DNA of 64,000 nucleotides from Bugula neritina (lineage: Eukaryota; Bryozoa; Gymnolaemata; Cheilostomatida; Bugulidae), in the NCBI GenBank assembly GCA_964035545.1, contig OZ037767.1:4649680-4713679 (forward strand), in the 5' to 3' direction. The position numbers and the translations under genes were made by a program. This document shows positions 22,979 through 37,900 of the stretch, piece by piece. Position 1 is the stretch's first letter. Each line of letters opens with the position of its first letter. The notes below the pieces were generated by a model. It saw only the letters and a program-made list of their open reading frames with translations, had not been told where the DNA came from and ran no database searches.

Positions 22979-25900
22979 CTACACTTCATCTAACTGACAA
23001 AGAAGGGCAACGCCTCTGGACACCCAGAAATTTGAGGGCTGAGTTGATGGTAGTTGTATAGCTGTGACATAGTTGGTTGAGTGACCAGTGCTGGAGAGTG
23101 TACCAGCCCTAGCAGACGTGCGGTACAGTGGACAACCATAGCAGTTGTCTACACTTGCTGTCATAAGGGTGCTTGACTCAGACTCTCCCTGAAAGACAAG
23201 TTAGTATGTTAGTTACACAGACTTACACTGTTTGGGAGCAGCTGTGGCCTAATGGTTAGAGTGTAACACAAGTCATGGGTTTAGAGCTAGGTAATTGATG
23301 ATATCAGGTAAAGCATCCAATCATAATTGATTCTGAACCACCGTAAAAGTCCTCAAAGCACATCCCTTAGCCTGTTCAAAAACCTTGTATTAATCAGGAA
23401 TTATCTTAAGGGTTGAGAATTTAAATTAAGATGATTTTTGTTTCATATGTTTTGTATATCATTGTTTATAGCATTAATGTTGATGTTATTTTTTCTATCA
23501 TATATTATTTTTTCTACTTTCTATTATATGTCGTATATTTATACCAAACCAAACTAGGATAAGTGACATTCGTGTAGACACAAAATAGGGTTGTACACTT
23601 TTTTCTTTACTTCATCCATCAACAAACTATTATATTTTGCAAGCATGTTAGTTTATAGCTAAATAATGTATTCACATGTTAATAGTAATTACCTGCAAAG
23701 TATTATTTATGTCAAGGTCAGTTTTGTGAATTGTGAGTTAAGTTAATGTGACCACAAATTTTCAAAAAATTGAGATAACATTGAAAAAATATCAATAGTA
23801 GCTAAAAAGATGCAGCTATTTATTGTTTGCTGCAGTTACTTAAACTGGTTTCAGCCAACAACTTTGATCACCAGTTCATTAAAATGGTGAGTTTGTTAGG
23901 TTTGATTAGCCCTAACCACTGAACTGAAACTATGATAGTTATATAGTTATATAGTTACATAGTTATATAGGTTATAGTTCAATGACCCTAACTATTAGAT
24001 TTTGAAAAACCTTAACTAAGTGCACTAGCATCAGCAACACAAAGGTTATTTTCCTCTCTATTCAGACTACAGAAAAGTAGCTTATGTCCACTTTGTCCCT
24101 ATAAATGCATTTCCAACAATATTTTGTTGTTGAGAGCTAGCATTATGTAACCTATTTGTTCAAAGTTTCCTCTGTCGTATTATGTACTACATATTTGGAA
24201 TAAATTACTGTCATCACTGATTCAACATTGTTTACTTGGCTATACTTCTGGGTGAAAACTTATGCTTTACTACATGGAGCTCACTGCATGTAACTTCAAC
24301 ATGACAGCTTTAGTTTGACCACGTAGACAGGTGCACTTTAAACTTGAACTGACCTATAGATAACAGGTGATATCAGCTTGAGCTTGAGCTTGAGCCAAGA
24401 AACTGAAAATATGGCCTGTGGTATTTTCAAGTATGAATTCAGAAGGCGTTTCAATAAACTTATCTTATCTATATGCCCACTTACTGGCATGCAGTAAGGT
24501 AGTTGAAGTCAACAGCCGATATATTGATACAGATTGGTTGATACAGATTAAAGCTATTTTGAAGTGGCATTGTAATAGATAAATGTGCTGCTAAATTTAT
24601 CATTAACTAGCATTTTAAAAATCTTGCTTCACAAAAATGAGTAGAAAAATAACAAACTCAAATCAAATCTATAATTATTAGGCAATACACTGATGTGCAC
24701 GTATAAATGCTGCTGTTTGTGTATAAATATATATATAAACTAGAACTGTTGGAATAAGCTTTCTGCCGATAGCCCGAGAGTTATCTCACCTTGCTAGGTC
24801 GAAGGACGAGTTCAGGAAGGCGAGAGAACCGGTGGCTGGGTCTAGAGTCCTGCAGACAGCCCTGCTCTGTGTCCCACCTGGCTCCATCCAGGTACAACCC
24901 AAACACCAGAATACCATCTCCAGAGTTCACTGGCCCCTAAACACGAGTATTACAAACTTGTAAATAACAATTGTCTCAGTTAGCCAACCCTACCACAATT
25001 ATTTGAAAGCAAAATGTAGAGTTTGTGCAAATAGGAGAACTTTTAACTGTTTGATTATTTTGTGCAATTTTTATGCTTTCACCAGATGATGCTGGTACAA
25101 TGGTGACATGGTTTGCTAGAGCTAAGTTTGTTAGCAAAGTGAAGAATTCCAATGTACTTAGTACTTTGAACGTAAAGAGCTAAAGATATGCAAGATAGAA
25201 ATATTATACACTATGTGTAAAGGATGCATATGGTACTAAGCTTTTCAAATTCCAGCAAAACTGTATCATTATAGCATGTGACACTAAAACATGCAGGTGC
25301 TGCAAGATACTGAGACATGGCAGGTCATGCAGGTGCTGCAAGATACTGAGACATGACAGGTCATGCAGGTGCTGCAAGATACTGAGACATGGTGTGTATT
25401 AAAATAAGCTAAAGACATACATGAAAGCCCAGGTCGGTAACATTGAGCTGAAACTTGGTGTCTTGCAGCTGGCTCTCCTGGTCAATAGATGGGTTGGGCT
25501 GAACGTCAAACTCAAAGTGCAGAGAGTCAATGGAGATGGTGTGCTGCCTGGCGTGGTTCTGCAATACCGCCGTCAGGAAACCTGCCATCAGACGTGCAGA
25601 GAAAATAGTAGAATGACATAGGTGGAAGGGCATGATTTCTAATATTTATATTCCATGGTGCATGTATATGCAGCTGCTATTATTGCAGCAGCCACCAAAC
25701 TTGAAAATGTAAGATGTATTCCAACACAGAATTATAAACAGAAAAATGTACCCATACGATACTATTTCCATGAGCATTTGAAAATTACATATCATATTTT
25801 TTTAGTTTCAATCAATTGAATTCTTCAAATAATTGAACCTCAAATAGCAAAAAAGTTACATAATAGAAATAATGTAAATGAGAAAATACATTGTATAGGA

Positions 25901-28900
25901 TACAATGCATGTTATAAGAATGTGTGAGGATGAATTTGAAATATTTAAAACTACTAATTTATGGTTACACTTGAACAAAAAGCTACACTTAACGATTATA
26001 TTTGACAAGCCTTTACTTTAAATCATCCTGAACATTGCAATAGTGCAATATGTCATAGGGAAACATAACATAATACGGTAGTAGTGTTGATGTAGTTGGC
26101 TACCTTGGGGGAAGAAGAAAGCTGGTAGCCAATAGCTGCGAGGATGCTCGTACTTATACATGTACGAGTTGTCCATAGCAGCTGGACCCACGGTTTCTTT
26201 TCCTTTGCCATCTTTATTAGGATGAGTGCTAAACATAAAGCGTTTGTACTCTATCTCCACATACATAGATACCTGTGAAATAAATGTGCCATGTTAGTAT
26301 TGGCCTAACCATGGAATAGCAACAGTTACCATGGTTGTTATAATGTTAACGAGTAAAGAGATTGACACATTTTTTGTAAAGGTTTTTTTGACATTTAATT
26401 GTTTAATTTGAATGTTATTTTCACACTGAGGTCATTGTGAGTGACACGCAGTTGATGTTTAACTCTTCTAATAGTTATCACTATGGTTACTCAACTGACT
26501 GACCAACCATTACTCATTCAATGTACTGTAAAATATAGTACATCTAATACTAGTTTATTAGCTATTATTACAGCATCAGGTAAAGATGAGTTCAGTATGA
26601 ACTTCAGGAGTGGCTTTAAATGAGAACTTCCCTGAGTTACAAAACATCCTCCACTATTTAGTTGCATAGAGTTACAGTGTGCACTGTTGAGTACAACCAA
26701 CTTTGCCAATGTACAGACAGACAGAAGTAAATCTGGCTGATCTATAAAGATCAAAGTTAAATGCAGCGTTGTAAATGTCTGCTTAGCATGGGTTCACAAT
26801 TTTTTATTTGGGTTTAGAGTGTGATTGCTGTATTTCAAGAGCAAACTTGTTGAGCTACAAATATTCACTAGAATCAGCACTATTAGAAAACAGCAAATCT
26901 ATCTTTGGCTTCCAAAACAAGCATTGCATAAACAAAGTTGTTGGAAAAATTGCTTAGTGTTGATGCTGATTCACTTTTAGTGTACTTTTAACAGTTTTTT
27001 AATACTTTAAGCAGTTGGTAGACAATTTCAGTGCTGCTTTATTTCTTATACATTTAACTGATTTGTTTAAATATATTGAGAACTTTTGGATAGTAAATTT
27101 GAGACATTTATTTACTCTAAAATCCAGTGGCTTATAGAATTGAAAATATTCAAATAAAGTATGGAGTTGGCAGTGGGTATGTGTAACTTTGAAAATTTAT
27201 TTGCTGCTTTATTCTTTATATCTGATAGGTTTGTTTGGATATTTTAAACATTGAAACTGAGTGTTAGGGCAAGACATGTTCTAGAACCACATTAGTTTTA
27301 AAACGTTACAGAAATAGCTAATAAGCTTTATCATCCAACATCTCATTTTATTTCATTTACACTAAAAGTCAGCCATTTATAGAATTGAAAATATCCATGT
27401 AAAATATAAAAAGAGAGTATTGATACCTGGTGACACCATCGGGCCAGGTAGTCAACTCTCTGACACAGATCTGACACCCATGCACCCAGGGGCTTCATTG
27501 ACTCATATGCCACTTTCTACAACAGAGTAAGCGCTATTGTCACAAAAGTATAACCACAAGCAAATGAAAACTACCCGTTTCATTACTTGTCTGTAATTTG
27601 AATTTTTTGTATTCTTTTTTTTCCTGGAAGGGATTTGGCTGTACTTTAACAACAACATGCCATTATAGAAGTTCCTAGTGACTTTGTTATCAAGCACATT
27701 GTACACAATGAAGGAATGATTTGACAGTATCAGGCTGATAATGCAAACAGAACGACCATATGGCTCCATTGCACTAACACTTGATTGAGGTTAAACTTCA
27801 GCAAGATATTTGAGAGGGTATTTCCATTTGCCTAAAGCCCTAAATCAATAACACCACTCAACCACCAGTATTGGTGTATCCAACAACCTAGAGGCAGATC
27901 TTCAGACCAACAAATGTGTGTTTTTGCCTTTTACTGCCAATAAATCAACTGACTAGCTATAATATGTCTATAACTAATTCACCTTCCACAAGCTAGGAAT
28001 TCTTTGTTCCAGTATAGACTGATAAACGTCCTCTAATTCCTCTGACATGATTATCTCCCCCTTGACAGCGCTGTGCAGCAGAGTGAGTGATTTGAATATG
28101 GTCTCTAGCAGTCTATTCATCCTGTCAACTTCCTGGCGCAGGAACGTTACCAACGCAGACTGGTAGATCCTCTGATTGAGGAAACCTGTAAAATAATTTG
28201 TGTAGTCAATGCAAACTTTATTACAAAATGTTAGGCATATAATCTTCCGATAAACATCACAACTAATAATATAGTAATATATTTTTATTGTTGAGTTTTT
28301 ATTATACAATAATATTAATCAGTAAATACTATAATGCTTTTCCACCATGGCTTCCTTGTTCTACAATCAACACAGATGCTCTGTATAAAGAGTCAAGTAC
28401 AGGCAGCTGATGTAAACACAAAAGTTTCAAGTAAATATTGCCAAAGTTAAAGTGGTGTTGATTATACTAGGAATTTACATTTTGAATCACATGATACATT
28501 GGTACTGAGTCCACAGTATCAGCTATATTGGGAAAACATAAAGTGGGAATAACAAAACCTTAAGTAATAGTTAACTCAATTTATTAAACCTACTAGACAT
28601 GTAAAAAATCAATAGCTGCTAAAACTGTTCAGAACTCAATTTATATAGATTGATCATTATTGATTACTTAGTAATTAAGCAGTGCAAACGCACTTAAATA
28701 GAAAGTGCTCAATCACTCATGAAGTTTATAAATTGTTAAGGTTAACAATAGCGGTAATTCTATTATAGAGTTTTCATGATAAACATGTTGACGTGAAAGC
28801 TCTACCTAGGTTACTGTTATTTTAAAACAAATACTCCAATCTATGCAAAAATCACCAATAAGACTTTAGAACACACGAGAATATTCTTTAGTTACTGAAC

Positions 28901-31900
28901 TAAAATTGCAGTCAATTTCAAAGAGGTGTGCAGTTTGTGATGGAAACTATGCACAAATGTCACCCTTAAAGAAAATTCAGCTGTGCATAGGATAGTTAGA
29001 GATAAATACGTATGCATTATGTAGTATGTATAGTATGTATAGTGTGTATATATGCTTATTAAGCTGTAAGCTTGGCAATGTTATATGCTGTTAACTGTTG
29101 CATTTCATTTATTTTCTCAAATTATCTAGAACTTCTAAGGCATAGAATAGAACATAGAATAGAACATCGTATGCTTGAATAATTATATACCAACACCAGA
29201 TTAATCTACAGGCAGGTAAACTAAAACGCCAATAACAAATTACAAAGACTACTGAGTTGGGAAGACAACTTTGAATACTCGATAAAACAGTTGACCTTCA
29301 GTTGTATAACCTTTAATACTTGAGTGGCAAGGTGAGCACTTTTAAAATGTTAAACTATTTTGGTGCTAAACAACCAGTTAAATGACTGACAAATTGATAG
29401 ACTGGCTCACTAATTAACTAACTCACTCACTGACTGACTCACTCACTCACTAACTCACTCACTAAGACTAAACATGACCAAACCTGGTAGCTCTAGCTCT
29501 TTGCTACGCTTGTGTAAAACTTTAGTAGCCGGATCAGCTCTCATCAGCGATTGAAAAGTAAATACTCGTTTTGGAGCCTGAGCTCCAGAGGAAGAGGTAG
29601 GGGGATTCATAATAGCCTCCTCATCCTCAACTACTTCTGGTACATTACGGAGCATATCATCACAGGCTTCTAACACCACCTCGTCACTCGTCTTCACTGC
29701 AGTTCTAAATAATTCATTAAAGTTCACTAAAAGGAGCTAGTATTAATGAGTAAAACTAAAAATCAAATCTTCAAACTAATGAAGAATTTAATTCACTAAT
29801 TATATTTAATAAACAATACAAAATGCTGTACTAAGTTGGCATAGACTTAGACTCTTACCCGGTAGTCAAATGAGTCGAGAAGTTAGGTTGAACACTCAGT
29901 ATTGTCTGCATGATAGACTTGGCCTGGTTTTCCATATAAGTCATCTCAGCATCTTTAGTCATCCCAAAGAGACTTGGCGAGTCCACAGACGGCAACTCAT
30001 TATCCACATGCCTCTTAACGTCTGCAAAGGTGAAGGCTGCAGGAAGTCGGCTATACAACTACAACCAATCAAAACTGCTGTAACACACAAACAAGTTGGT
30101 GTAATGCCTCTATATTTCAACTTTATATACTTTTTAAAAAAAATTAAATAAAACATAAATAAATTACATATTAAATTAAAAGTTGAAATTTCTTAGAATT
30201 GAAACGACCGGAAAAAAATAAATTGAATTGAGAAAAAAGACAGCAAAAAAATAAAAGTGTCATAGCTTTCAAAAAAGATTGAATATACTAAGATTATAAA
30301 TTAAAAATAGTAGAAATGAGCCAAGATAACTTTAGATTGAGAAAAGCTTTATGTTCAGAGCTGTAAAATGTATCACCTTGTCATTAGCAACGAAAAATAA
30401 AATACTTGTGTAAAAAGCTTTCAAAGCGAGAGAATAGATCTACAATGAGGAGACGTAGAATTGACTCACCTTGTCATTAGAATACATGTAGTCATCCTGA
30501 AGAGCAGACGACGAGTAAAATCTGCTGAGTAAGGCGTGCAGACATCTTCTGTCCCAGTCGTCAGTGACTCGGCCACCATAAGTTATATCCCCTGTGAGAT
30601 AGTGCAATGCCTTCCACGGGACTTCATCACCCTTCCCGATCAACAGACTGAGCTGCAGCATTGCCACCTGCCAGCACACAGTGTACACAAGCAATGGTAT
30701 ATGTGACTACAGAGTAGGAGTTGTGCTCTACAGAATCTATTGCCCAGTAACATGCCCAACATTGAGAACAGGAAATGGATAACTAAGAACTAAAAAGAAA
30801 GTGTCAACAGTAATTGGCCACAGAAGAACCAAATAAATAATGAGCACATTAAAAGTTAAAAAACAGTAGTTGTCAAGCGTAGAAATGCTAAGATATATTT
30901 AGCCTGCATTTATAATATTTTGTTTGACAGTTGGGGGTTTAGGTTTGATTGTTTTATTTAACAAAAAACATACATCACATATGGTCTGCTGGTCGGAACA
31001 CAATTTTACTCTCATTTTCAACAGATATTGTAACAAAGTGACTCAACTAATCAAACTTCTCTAAATAAACAGAAATAACTGACTCACCTCCAGATCTGAA
31101 TCATTGAACTCGTACGGAATATTCCACCCGAGGGCGCCATACTTCTTCCGTTCATGTATGACTGAATTAAACAAACATAAACCATACAGCAGGTTCTTCA
31201 TTGTTGTGTTCTCCGTGTGACTATTGTAAAACTTTTCGAAACTTCCTGCTTGGATAGATCTAAGCAAACTAGATTTAATACCCTGTGGGGCATCTACAGC
31301 TACCTGTATGGAAGAGAAATAAAAGTTCTAATATTAGTAAATATCTTGCATAGCTTACGTCAATTAGCTAGTAATTGCCTCGGCAACTAAAATGGTGATT
31401 GACAAAAGCAGTTCTAACATATAAAATTTAACAGTAACTCTCACATAGTAGCTACAAGTATGCTATTAGAATATGAGCGTGAGCAGATAAAACCGTACCT
31501 TGATTCCGGTTTGTAGGATAGAAACAGGGAAATCATCCTCGGGTTTGCTACTCAAGAAGAGTCTAAACTGAGGGTCAACGTCTGACTGGGGCTTACTGAA
31601 GTTGGAGACGATAGTCTTGAGTCTCGGCATCCAGGAGGCAGCAAGATGACAGTTTTGTAGAAACACCCATCTACCTGCAAGTAGAAGATCAATGCCTGCT
31701 AGTGACACGGTGACAGCAGGCTACAGGTGCTCCACCCTCACCACACGACGAGCACAATGTTCACAGCTTACTGCATAGGGTCTATAAGTTGAAGTGTATT
31801 AGCTATAGAAACTTGTAAAAATCTAGATTAAATTTTAACATGGCAATATATATTATAAGAGCAAAGCTTTGCTATTGCAACTGACTGTTTTACCTTTGAG

Positions 31901-34900
31901 TATTTGAGCTTTGTTGATAAACTCCTCAGCCTTAGGACCCTGGCCCCTTCCAAGCGATACCATATCAAGATGAAGGGTGCTTCCTCTGACATCTCTTGCA
32001 AACTTCAATATTTGCCCTGTTGGATCTGAGCCTAAGATGGAATGCCAAAGAAAATGTATTAGAAAAATTATTATACGAGTAATTCCTTGAGTGTAAGTAA
32101 AGCCATAATATTGAGATTATAAAATATGATTATATTGTTTTATAATAATGTAACAGACTAACCTGTGGAAAGCAGAAATATAAGAGGAGTCTTGGCATTT
32201 ACTTCATTGAACACTTCTCTGATCTCATAATGAGGTGCCTGGAAAATACACACAGCAGTTAGAAAACACAACTCCAAAAACATACTCTTGTAATGCTAAA
32301 TACTTTGTAATAACATCTAGTCCAGTGTCAAGTAAAGTGTGAAGAAAATTCATCGTTCACAAATTAATAGCTCTAAACTTCTGTTAATTAAATTTTAAAT
32401 TTATAGAAGATAATAATACGGTTACGCAAGGATTGTTTCAGCATGTTTAATATCAGTTATATCACTTATATGTAACAAACAAAATTGTTTGTGTTGAAAG
32501 CTTGAATATGTCATTCAATTACAAGGTCTAATTCATGTCTAGGCGTACATAAAAACACTGACAAAATGACTAACAGCTGTTGAAAACATTGAAAATTCGA
32601 AAACAATTATTGTGATCTAAATAATTGACATGTTTTCCTGAACTATTTCAGTAAGTTTAGTCATAATTTGTATTTAATGTAATTTACAGATGCAACTGTT
32701 TCATATCAGTGACATTTACTAACATATATTAGCTACACAGTGACACAAGATAAGCTGTCATATCTAACCTTTGCATATTTCTCTCCCAGCTGCTGCTCTA
32801 TAAAAATTCTCATAGATGATGTAATGGCGTCAGGCCGTAGCACTTTGATCAGCATAATCCTATTGAACGGCTTTAAATTCTCCCATGTGAAGACAACTTC
32901 ATCGCCATCCGCATCTAGACTGGGCTCTGCAGAGTGCATGTGTATAGACAGTGAGAGTAGACATCATTGTAGTGGTTACTCACACTGATATTTATCACTA
33001 TTATTATGCTGATGTAATCATAACTTTTAAATGTTACATTATAGTGCTTGTACATTATAAAACAGTCTGAGGACAGTGTGTAATGATTAGTACTGCTGGT
33101 TAACATACACTAACTCCCCACTTGATTACTATTAAAGTCCTGTGCCATGATGTAAAGAGCACACAACTACAGACTAGAAGCTAATAAGGATTTAAAAAAT
33201 ATTTGCAGATTGACAAAATACCAAGCATCAGAATTTCTACAGAATATTATTTAGATTGTAAAAGAAGTATTTGCCCTATATATAATACTTCCACAATCAA
33301 ATAACAAAAATTTTTTTACAATTTTTCAAAATGTCTAGTAACATTCTGATGCTCATATCAGATGGTATTTTAAAAAGGCTTTAAAAAACAAAAGTTCTAA
33401 ATAAATTACACAAGTTGGCTAAACATAATGCTGTGCATTAAATTGTTTATAGTGACTACAAACAAATTACTGCTTTAAACACATTAATAGCTGCATTCTA
33501 CAAAAACTAATGAGGTTATCCTTTCACCTTGTGTCTGAGTACATATTATATAGCAGAGGAAAGCAGCCGACATACCAACATGGTGGTCGGAGGCCACCCA
33601 GGGAGTTGACATCAGACTGTACACATCAGCTGAAGACTTGAAGACGTTCCACTGGGCATGGTTGTTTCGAAGGGATCGACTGATGCCAGAAAATACTGGC
33701 AGCACAGCCTCTAAATGCTGGCACAGTCTCCACATAGAATCTTTCACCCAAGCGGGGCGTTGCGGTGCTGCCCCTTGACGAGATGTCAGATCTAGTCTTT
33801 GCATAGCTGACAAGCCTAAAGTAGGAAAGAAGAAAGTTTAGAGAAATGAACTGTGGCCTACAATTGAGTGGTTCTCGAGACGTTGCTGACAAAACCAATT
33901 TATACTCCGTAATTTTTAAAGTAAAGTTAAGCATGAGAAAAAATTCTGGAAGTTTAAAAATAGCAAGGAGGTTAAAAACAAATTTTTAATACCTACCATC
34001 AACTTATTAGAGTAATTTACTAGCCATCATACCGTTAGAGTAATACTTATCATAATACTGTTAGTGTAAGTAATACTTACCATCAAACTGTTAGAGTAAC
34101 ACTTACCATCATACTGCTGAAGCACTTCCTCATCCAACATGTTCGCCAGAACTGGACCCTGGAGGAAGGTGTGCCACTCCACTTCCGCAATGGCCGACAC
34201 GCCACTCACGTCGTCTGGAAAGTTCTCTTTGGCCTTCATAATGTTAGCAGTTAGAAGGAAAGAGAAGACAAGTTGGTGTCTGGAGAAGAGGGCCATGGAT
34301 ACCACCCGATACACTTGCCAGGTCAATCTAAATGGTACAGAAACTAAATAAATTAACTGTGAATAATACGCATTGCTTTAATGTCTGAGTAATTGTATTT
34401 ATATTAATTTTTCTAAATCTAACTTTAGACAGAATTGCTAATAATTTTATCTAACTTATTAATTTAATTAGTAATACGCCTACTCTAACATGAAAAAACT
34501 GTAGAAAAGAAAACAACTCCTTATTGTACACTAAATATCAGACAACAGCCTTTTATTTACCTACTTTTCATAAATATGTTGTAATACTTTTGAGAAATGT
34601 TTTTGTAACACCAGTCTTATAGTTAAGACGACTTTGAGCATTAAATAAAATATAGCATGTCAACTTACTCTCTCATCATACTTACTCTTACTTTTTCATT
34701 TCTTGTACTTACCCATTGATCATCAGTGTCATGTAAGTGTGTAGTTGGGCTGGAGACATAGATTCACTTGTCATTCTCTGCTGCGTAGACTGCCTTCTCC
34801 GTCCCTGGCCAGGGGGGACGACTGATGATCTGAAAATAAATGAACCACAAAAGATTATTATGAGTTAAAATTACAAAATTAAAATGATTTTAGAAGAAAA

Positions 34901-37900
34901 AGTATCTGGGAACTGCAAAGGAAAAAATGATAATCTTTTAATGAAGATCTAGAGAGAAATACTAAATGAACATGTCAAGTCAATGATAAAGGCCTTGCAC
35001 CAAGTACGTGGTAAGCTGAAGTCCTTCACGTTTTAGGCTATGTTTTGTAGGATTAAGAAAAGAATTAAATGGATATGTGACTGTATATATTATATAATTT
35101 CTTATGAAAGTGTGTATACCTTTTACGGTCAATGCTGGCTTTCAGCTCACTGGTTTGAGGGGTTCCAGCAGCTCCTTCAAACATTGTACTACTAATGTCA
35201 GGACTCAGTCTTGCTCCTGGTCTTAGGACACCTAACAAATACTTTCTAGAATTATTATTCACATTCACTTCGGTTTTGAAGATTCTACTTTTCAAAGAAG
35301 ATTGCTCTTAATGTACAGAGTATGATAGCATGGTGCAAGTATCTAGAAATAGTTGTAAACACTTTTTCTTATGTAATCAAAAACTTTAGATTTACTAAAT
35401 CTGCTTGACAAAAAATATGTATAGCTGAAAATAAATTTTATGCCATAGAAAATCAAGTTCTCAGCTGATTTATAATTTCAGGCTCTATGATGCATTTTAT
35501 GAGAATTTTCATTTTCTTATATTGTAGTAAATATACTTCTACAGTTTACAAAACTTCATGTTGATAAAATCAGTTATAAGCTTAAATATTTCCATTAATG
35601 TGAAGTAATGCAGAAATATTGGAAGAGCTTTAATGTGCAGCAATTTACATAATATATGTTGTTTATTATGTAATTAAACATCTAAAATATTAAATCAATT
35701 ACAGACGATCGGTGCAACACAACCCTGTCTATACACTCAGTAATTGTAACATCCTGTCTATACACTAGCCTCCAAAAGGCCTTGTCTATTAGAACTACTC
35801 ACAAGGCTTTGAATCAATGAGAATACCAACCAGAGAGAGAAGGAGAAAACGTCTCATGCTCAGCCGAGGATTGCTCCAGCAGCTTTGTAGGGTCAATACA
35901 GGAAGTGAATGTGCTCATGAACCACGGCAGAGACCACTGGTACATGTAGTTGATGTTAGACAACTCCGCTAACACAAAGTAGAGCACAGCGCCTCTCGTA
36001 GCAACCTGCATATCAATACAGAGTTACGAACTCTCTATTCACACACAGTGTAGTAACCAATCAAATTTAGAAGACAATTCTGCACTTCTATTACTTTCTA
36101 TTGTTTTCAAAATTAGTAAAAGTTATTGGGTCTGTTATATTATTTACTGGTAGATATCTCTTTCTCATGTTGTTCATGTCTTTCTCATTTTGCTCCGACA
36201 ACTCGATTCTGCCACCGATCTCTACAGACATAGTCTTACTTTGCTGAAGAGTGGCAATGAGGTCTTCGTCATCTAATATGTGACCTAAATACAAAAATTA
36301 ACTCGCACATCAAGTCAATATTTTGAGCATTAAAATAATGCAATGATGTATTTCAACCAATAAAATTAAAAGCCATATATAAATTGCATAGTAATTCATA
36401 TGCCATTAGATGAGTAATAATAAACACATGTGTTTGATGCTACTAGATGATGTAAATAAAACAACCTTTTTATTTGCAAGTTTAAAATTCTATAAATAAA
36501 ATCAAAATGGTTCACCTTCAGACTTTTGCAGCAGATCAAGGGTTTTGTCCTCCAAATTTTTCAGCATTCCTTTGTCATTAGCAATGCTCTCTAAAAGTCC
36601 AGACCTACAAGTAATATTAAAAAAAACTGTCACAACTAAAAGCATAAGGTTTGCATCCACAGGAGCAATACATACTAATATATATATTATATATGTAATC
36701 TAAATCAAGTAAGTGAGATCAACAAATCAACTACACAATCTACTCTGAATCTGACGTACCTTTTACTCTCCAGCTGCGGGTTTTCCTGTTTCACAACAGA
36801 AGAGAGCAGTTGCTCTTGAAGTCCGTCAAAATTGACGGTGAAGTTGATAAGAGTCACCTCAATGCATACGGCCGGCAGGTAGTGGGGGTTACTCATCGGT
36901 GTTATCAAAAACAGCCTACAACCATCACGAGATCTTAGATTTTATATTAGCAAAGACTAGCATAAAAGATAAAGATTGATAAAACAGTTTCTACATATGA
37001 ATGTAAAAGTTTTTTTATAATTTGTGTTTGATTGTAAGTAAGAAACAGATTGTATAGCTACTTGTAAAGGTTTTGTGAACAAGTTTTAAAATTTCTTTAT
37101 AATAAAATTTGCTCCTTAATAAAATAATATTAATAATACCATATAACAATATTAATAGAAAAAATTTCCATTATTTACAGTATAAAATATACAAAACCTG
37201 AAGTTCTGGTTGTATTCTATTTCTGTATCTCCTAGTCTGATGATCTCATGGCCACCTCTGGTAAATGTGTCCTTCAATAGTATTGGCCTTAGCGAGGGAT
37301 CCAACTCTTCAGTGACTTTAGTAAGGGCTATTGGCTGACCCACCCTTATAGCCCTTTCCATTGACCTCATGTAATTCGGGTCGTCTGCTTGTACGACTAG
37401 AAGGTTTGTGCCTTCTGTCTCACTGATCCAACTGCATTGAGATGTCAAAAGAACTCAGTCATCACAAAAGAGACTTAACTTTAAATTAATATTACTATAA
37501 AAATAACAGTTAATATACCCAGAAACATGAGATATTATTTTTATTTTAGTCTCATTTTTGTTATTTTATTTTGTCAGTTTTCTATAAATATATTTTTTAT
37601 TATTTAAAAAAACTGCAAGTATAGAAACTATATACTGAAGTGTTACATGTACTACTCACTGCAAAGCTTGACCTTGGGGATCAATAAGCAAAGGCCACTT
37701 GAAGCTGTTCTTTATAGTAATAGCATTCTCAACAGAGTGGGTGTCCTGGGGCAGCCCTTCTGTGTGCCAGTGTAACACTTGGTTCTGGGCTACCATATCC
37801 TTCAGGAAATCATACCCCTGTGAACAAACAATATCACTCTTACCTTGCTTCTCTTGACAATTATTTTACTACTAGATCAGTTAATGTTTACTGTGTAATA

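Larger units (their letters stand above)
22979..32926 (-). other. Dynein exons 45-58: AAA6 and C-terminal domain
   Basis: Exons 32769-32926, 32163-32238, 31894-32031, 31499-31674, 31088-31303, 30470-30667, 29859-30058, 29484-29704, 27983-28185, 27427-27516, 26104-26272, 25421-25581, 24790-24936 and 22979-23188. AAA6 shows [30 protein letters not shown] and [13 protein letters not shown]. The C-terminal region has [48 protein letters not shown] and [19 protein letters not shown]. The stop follows CQLDEV. Confidence 0.94.

Noticed and set aside
25421-25621. Plus-strand 66-codon frame
   Set aside because: Shadow of the dynein exon encoded on the minus strand.
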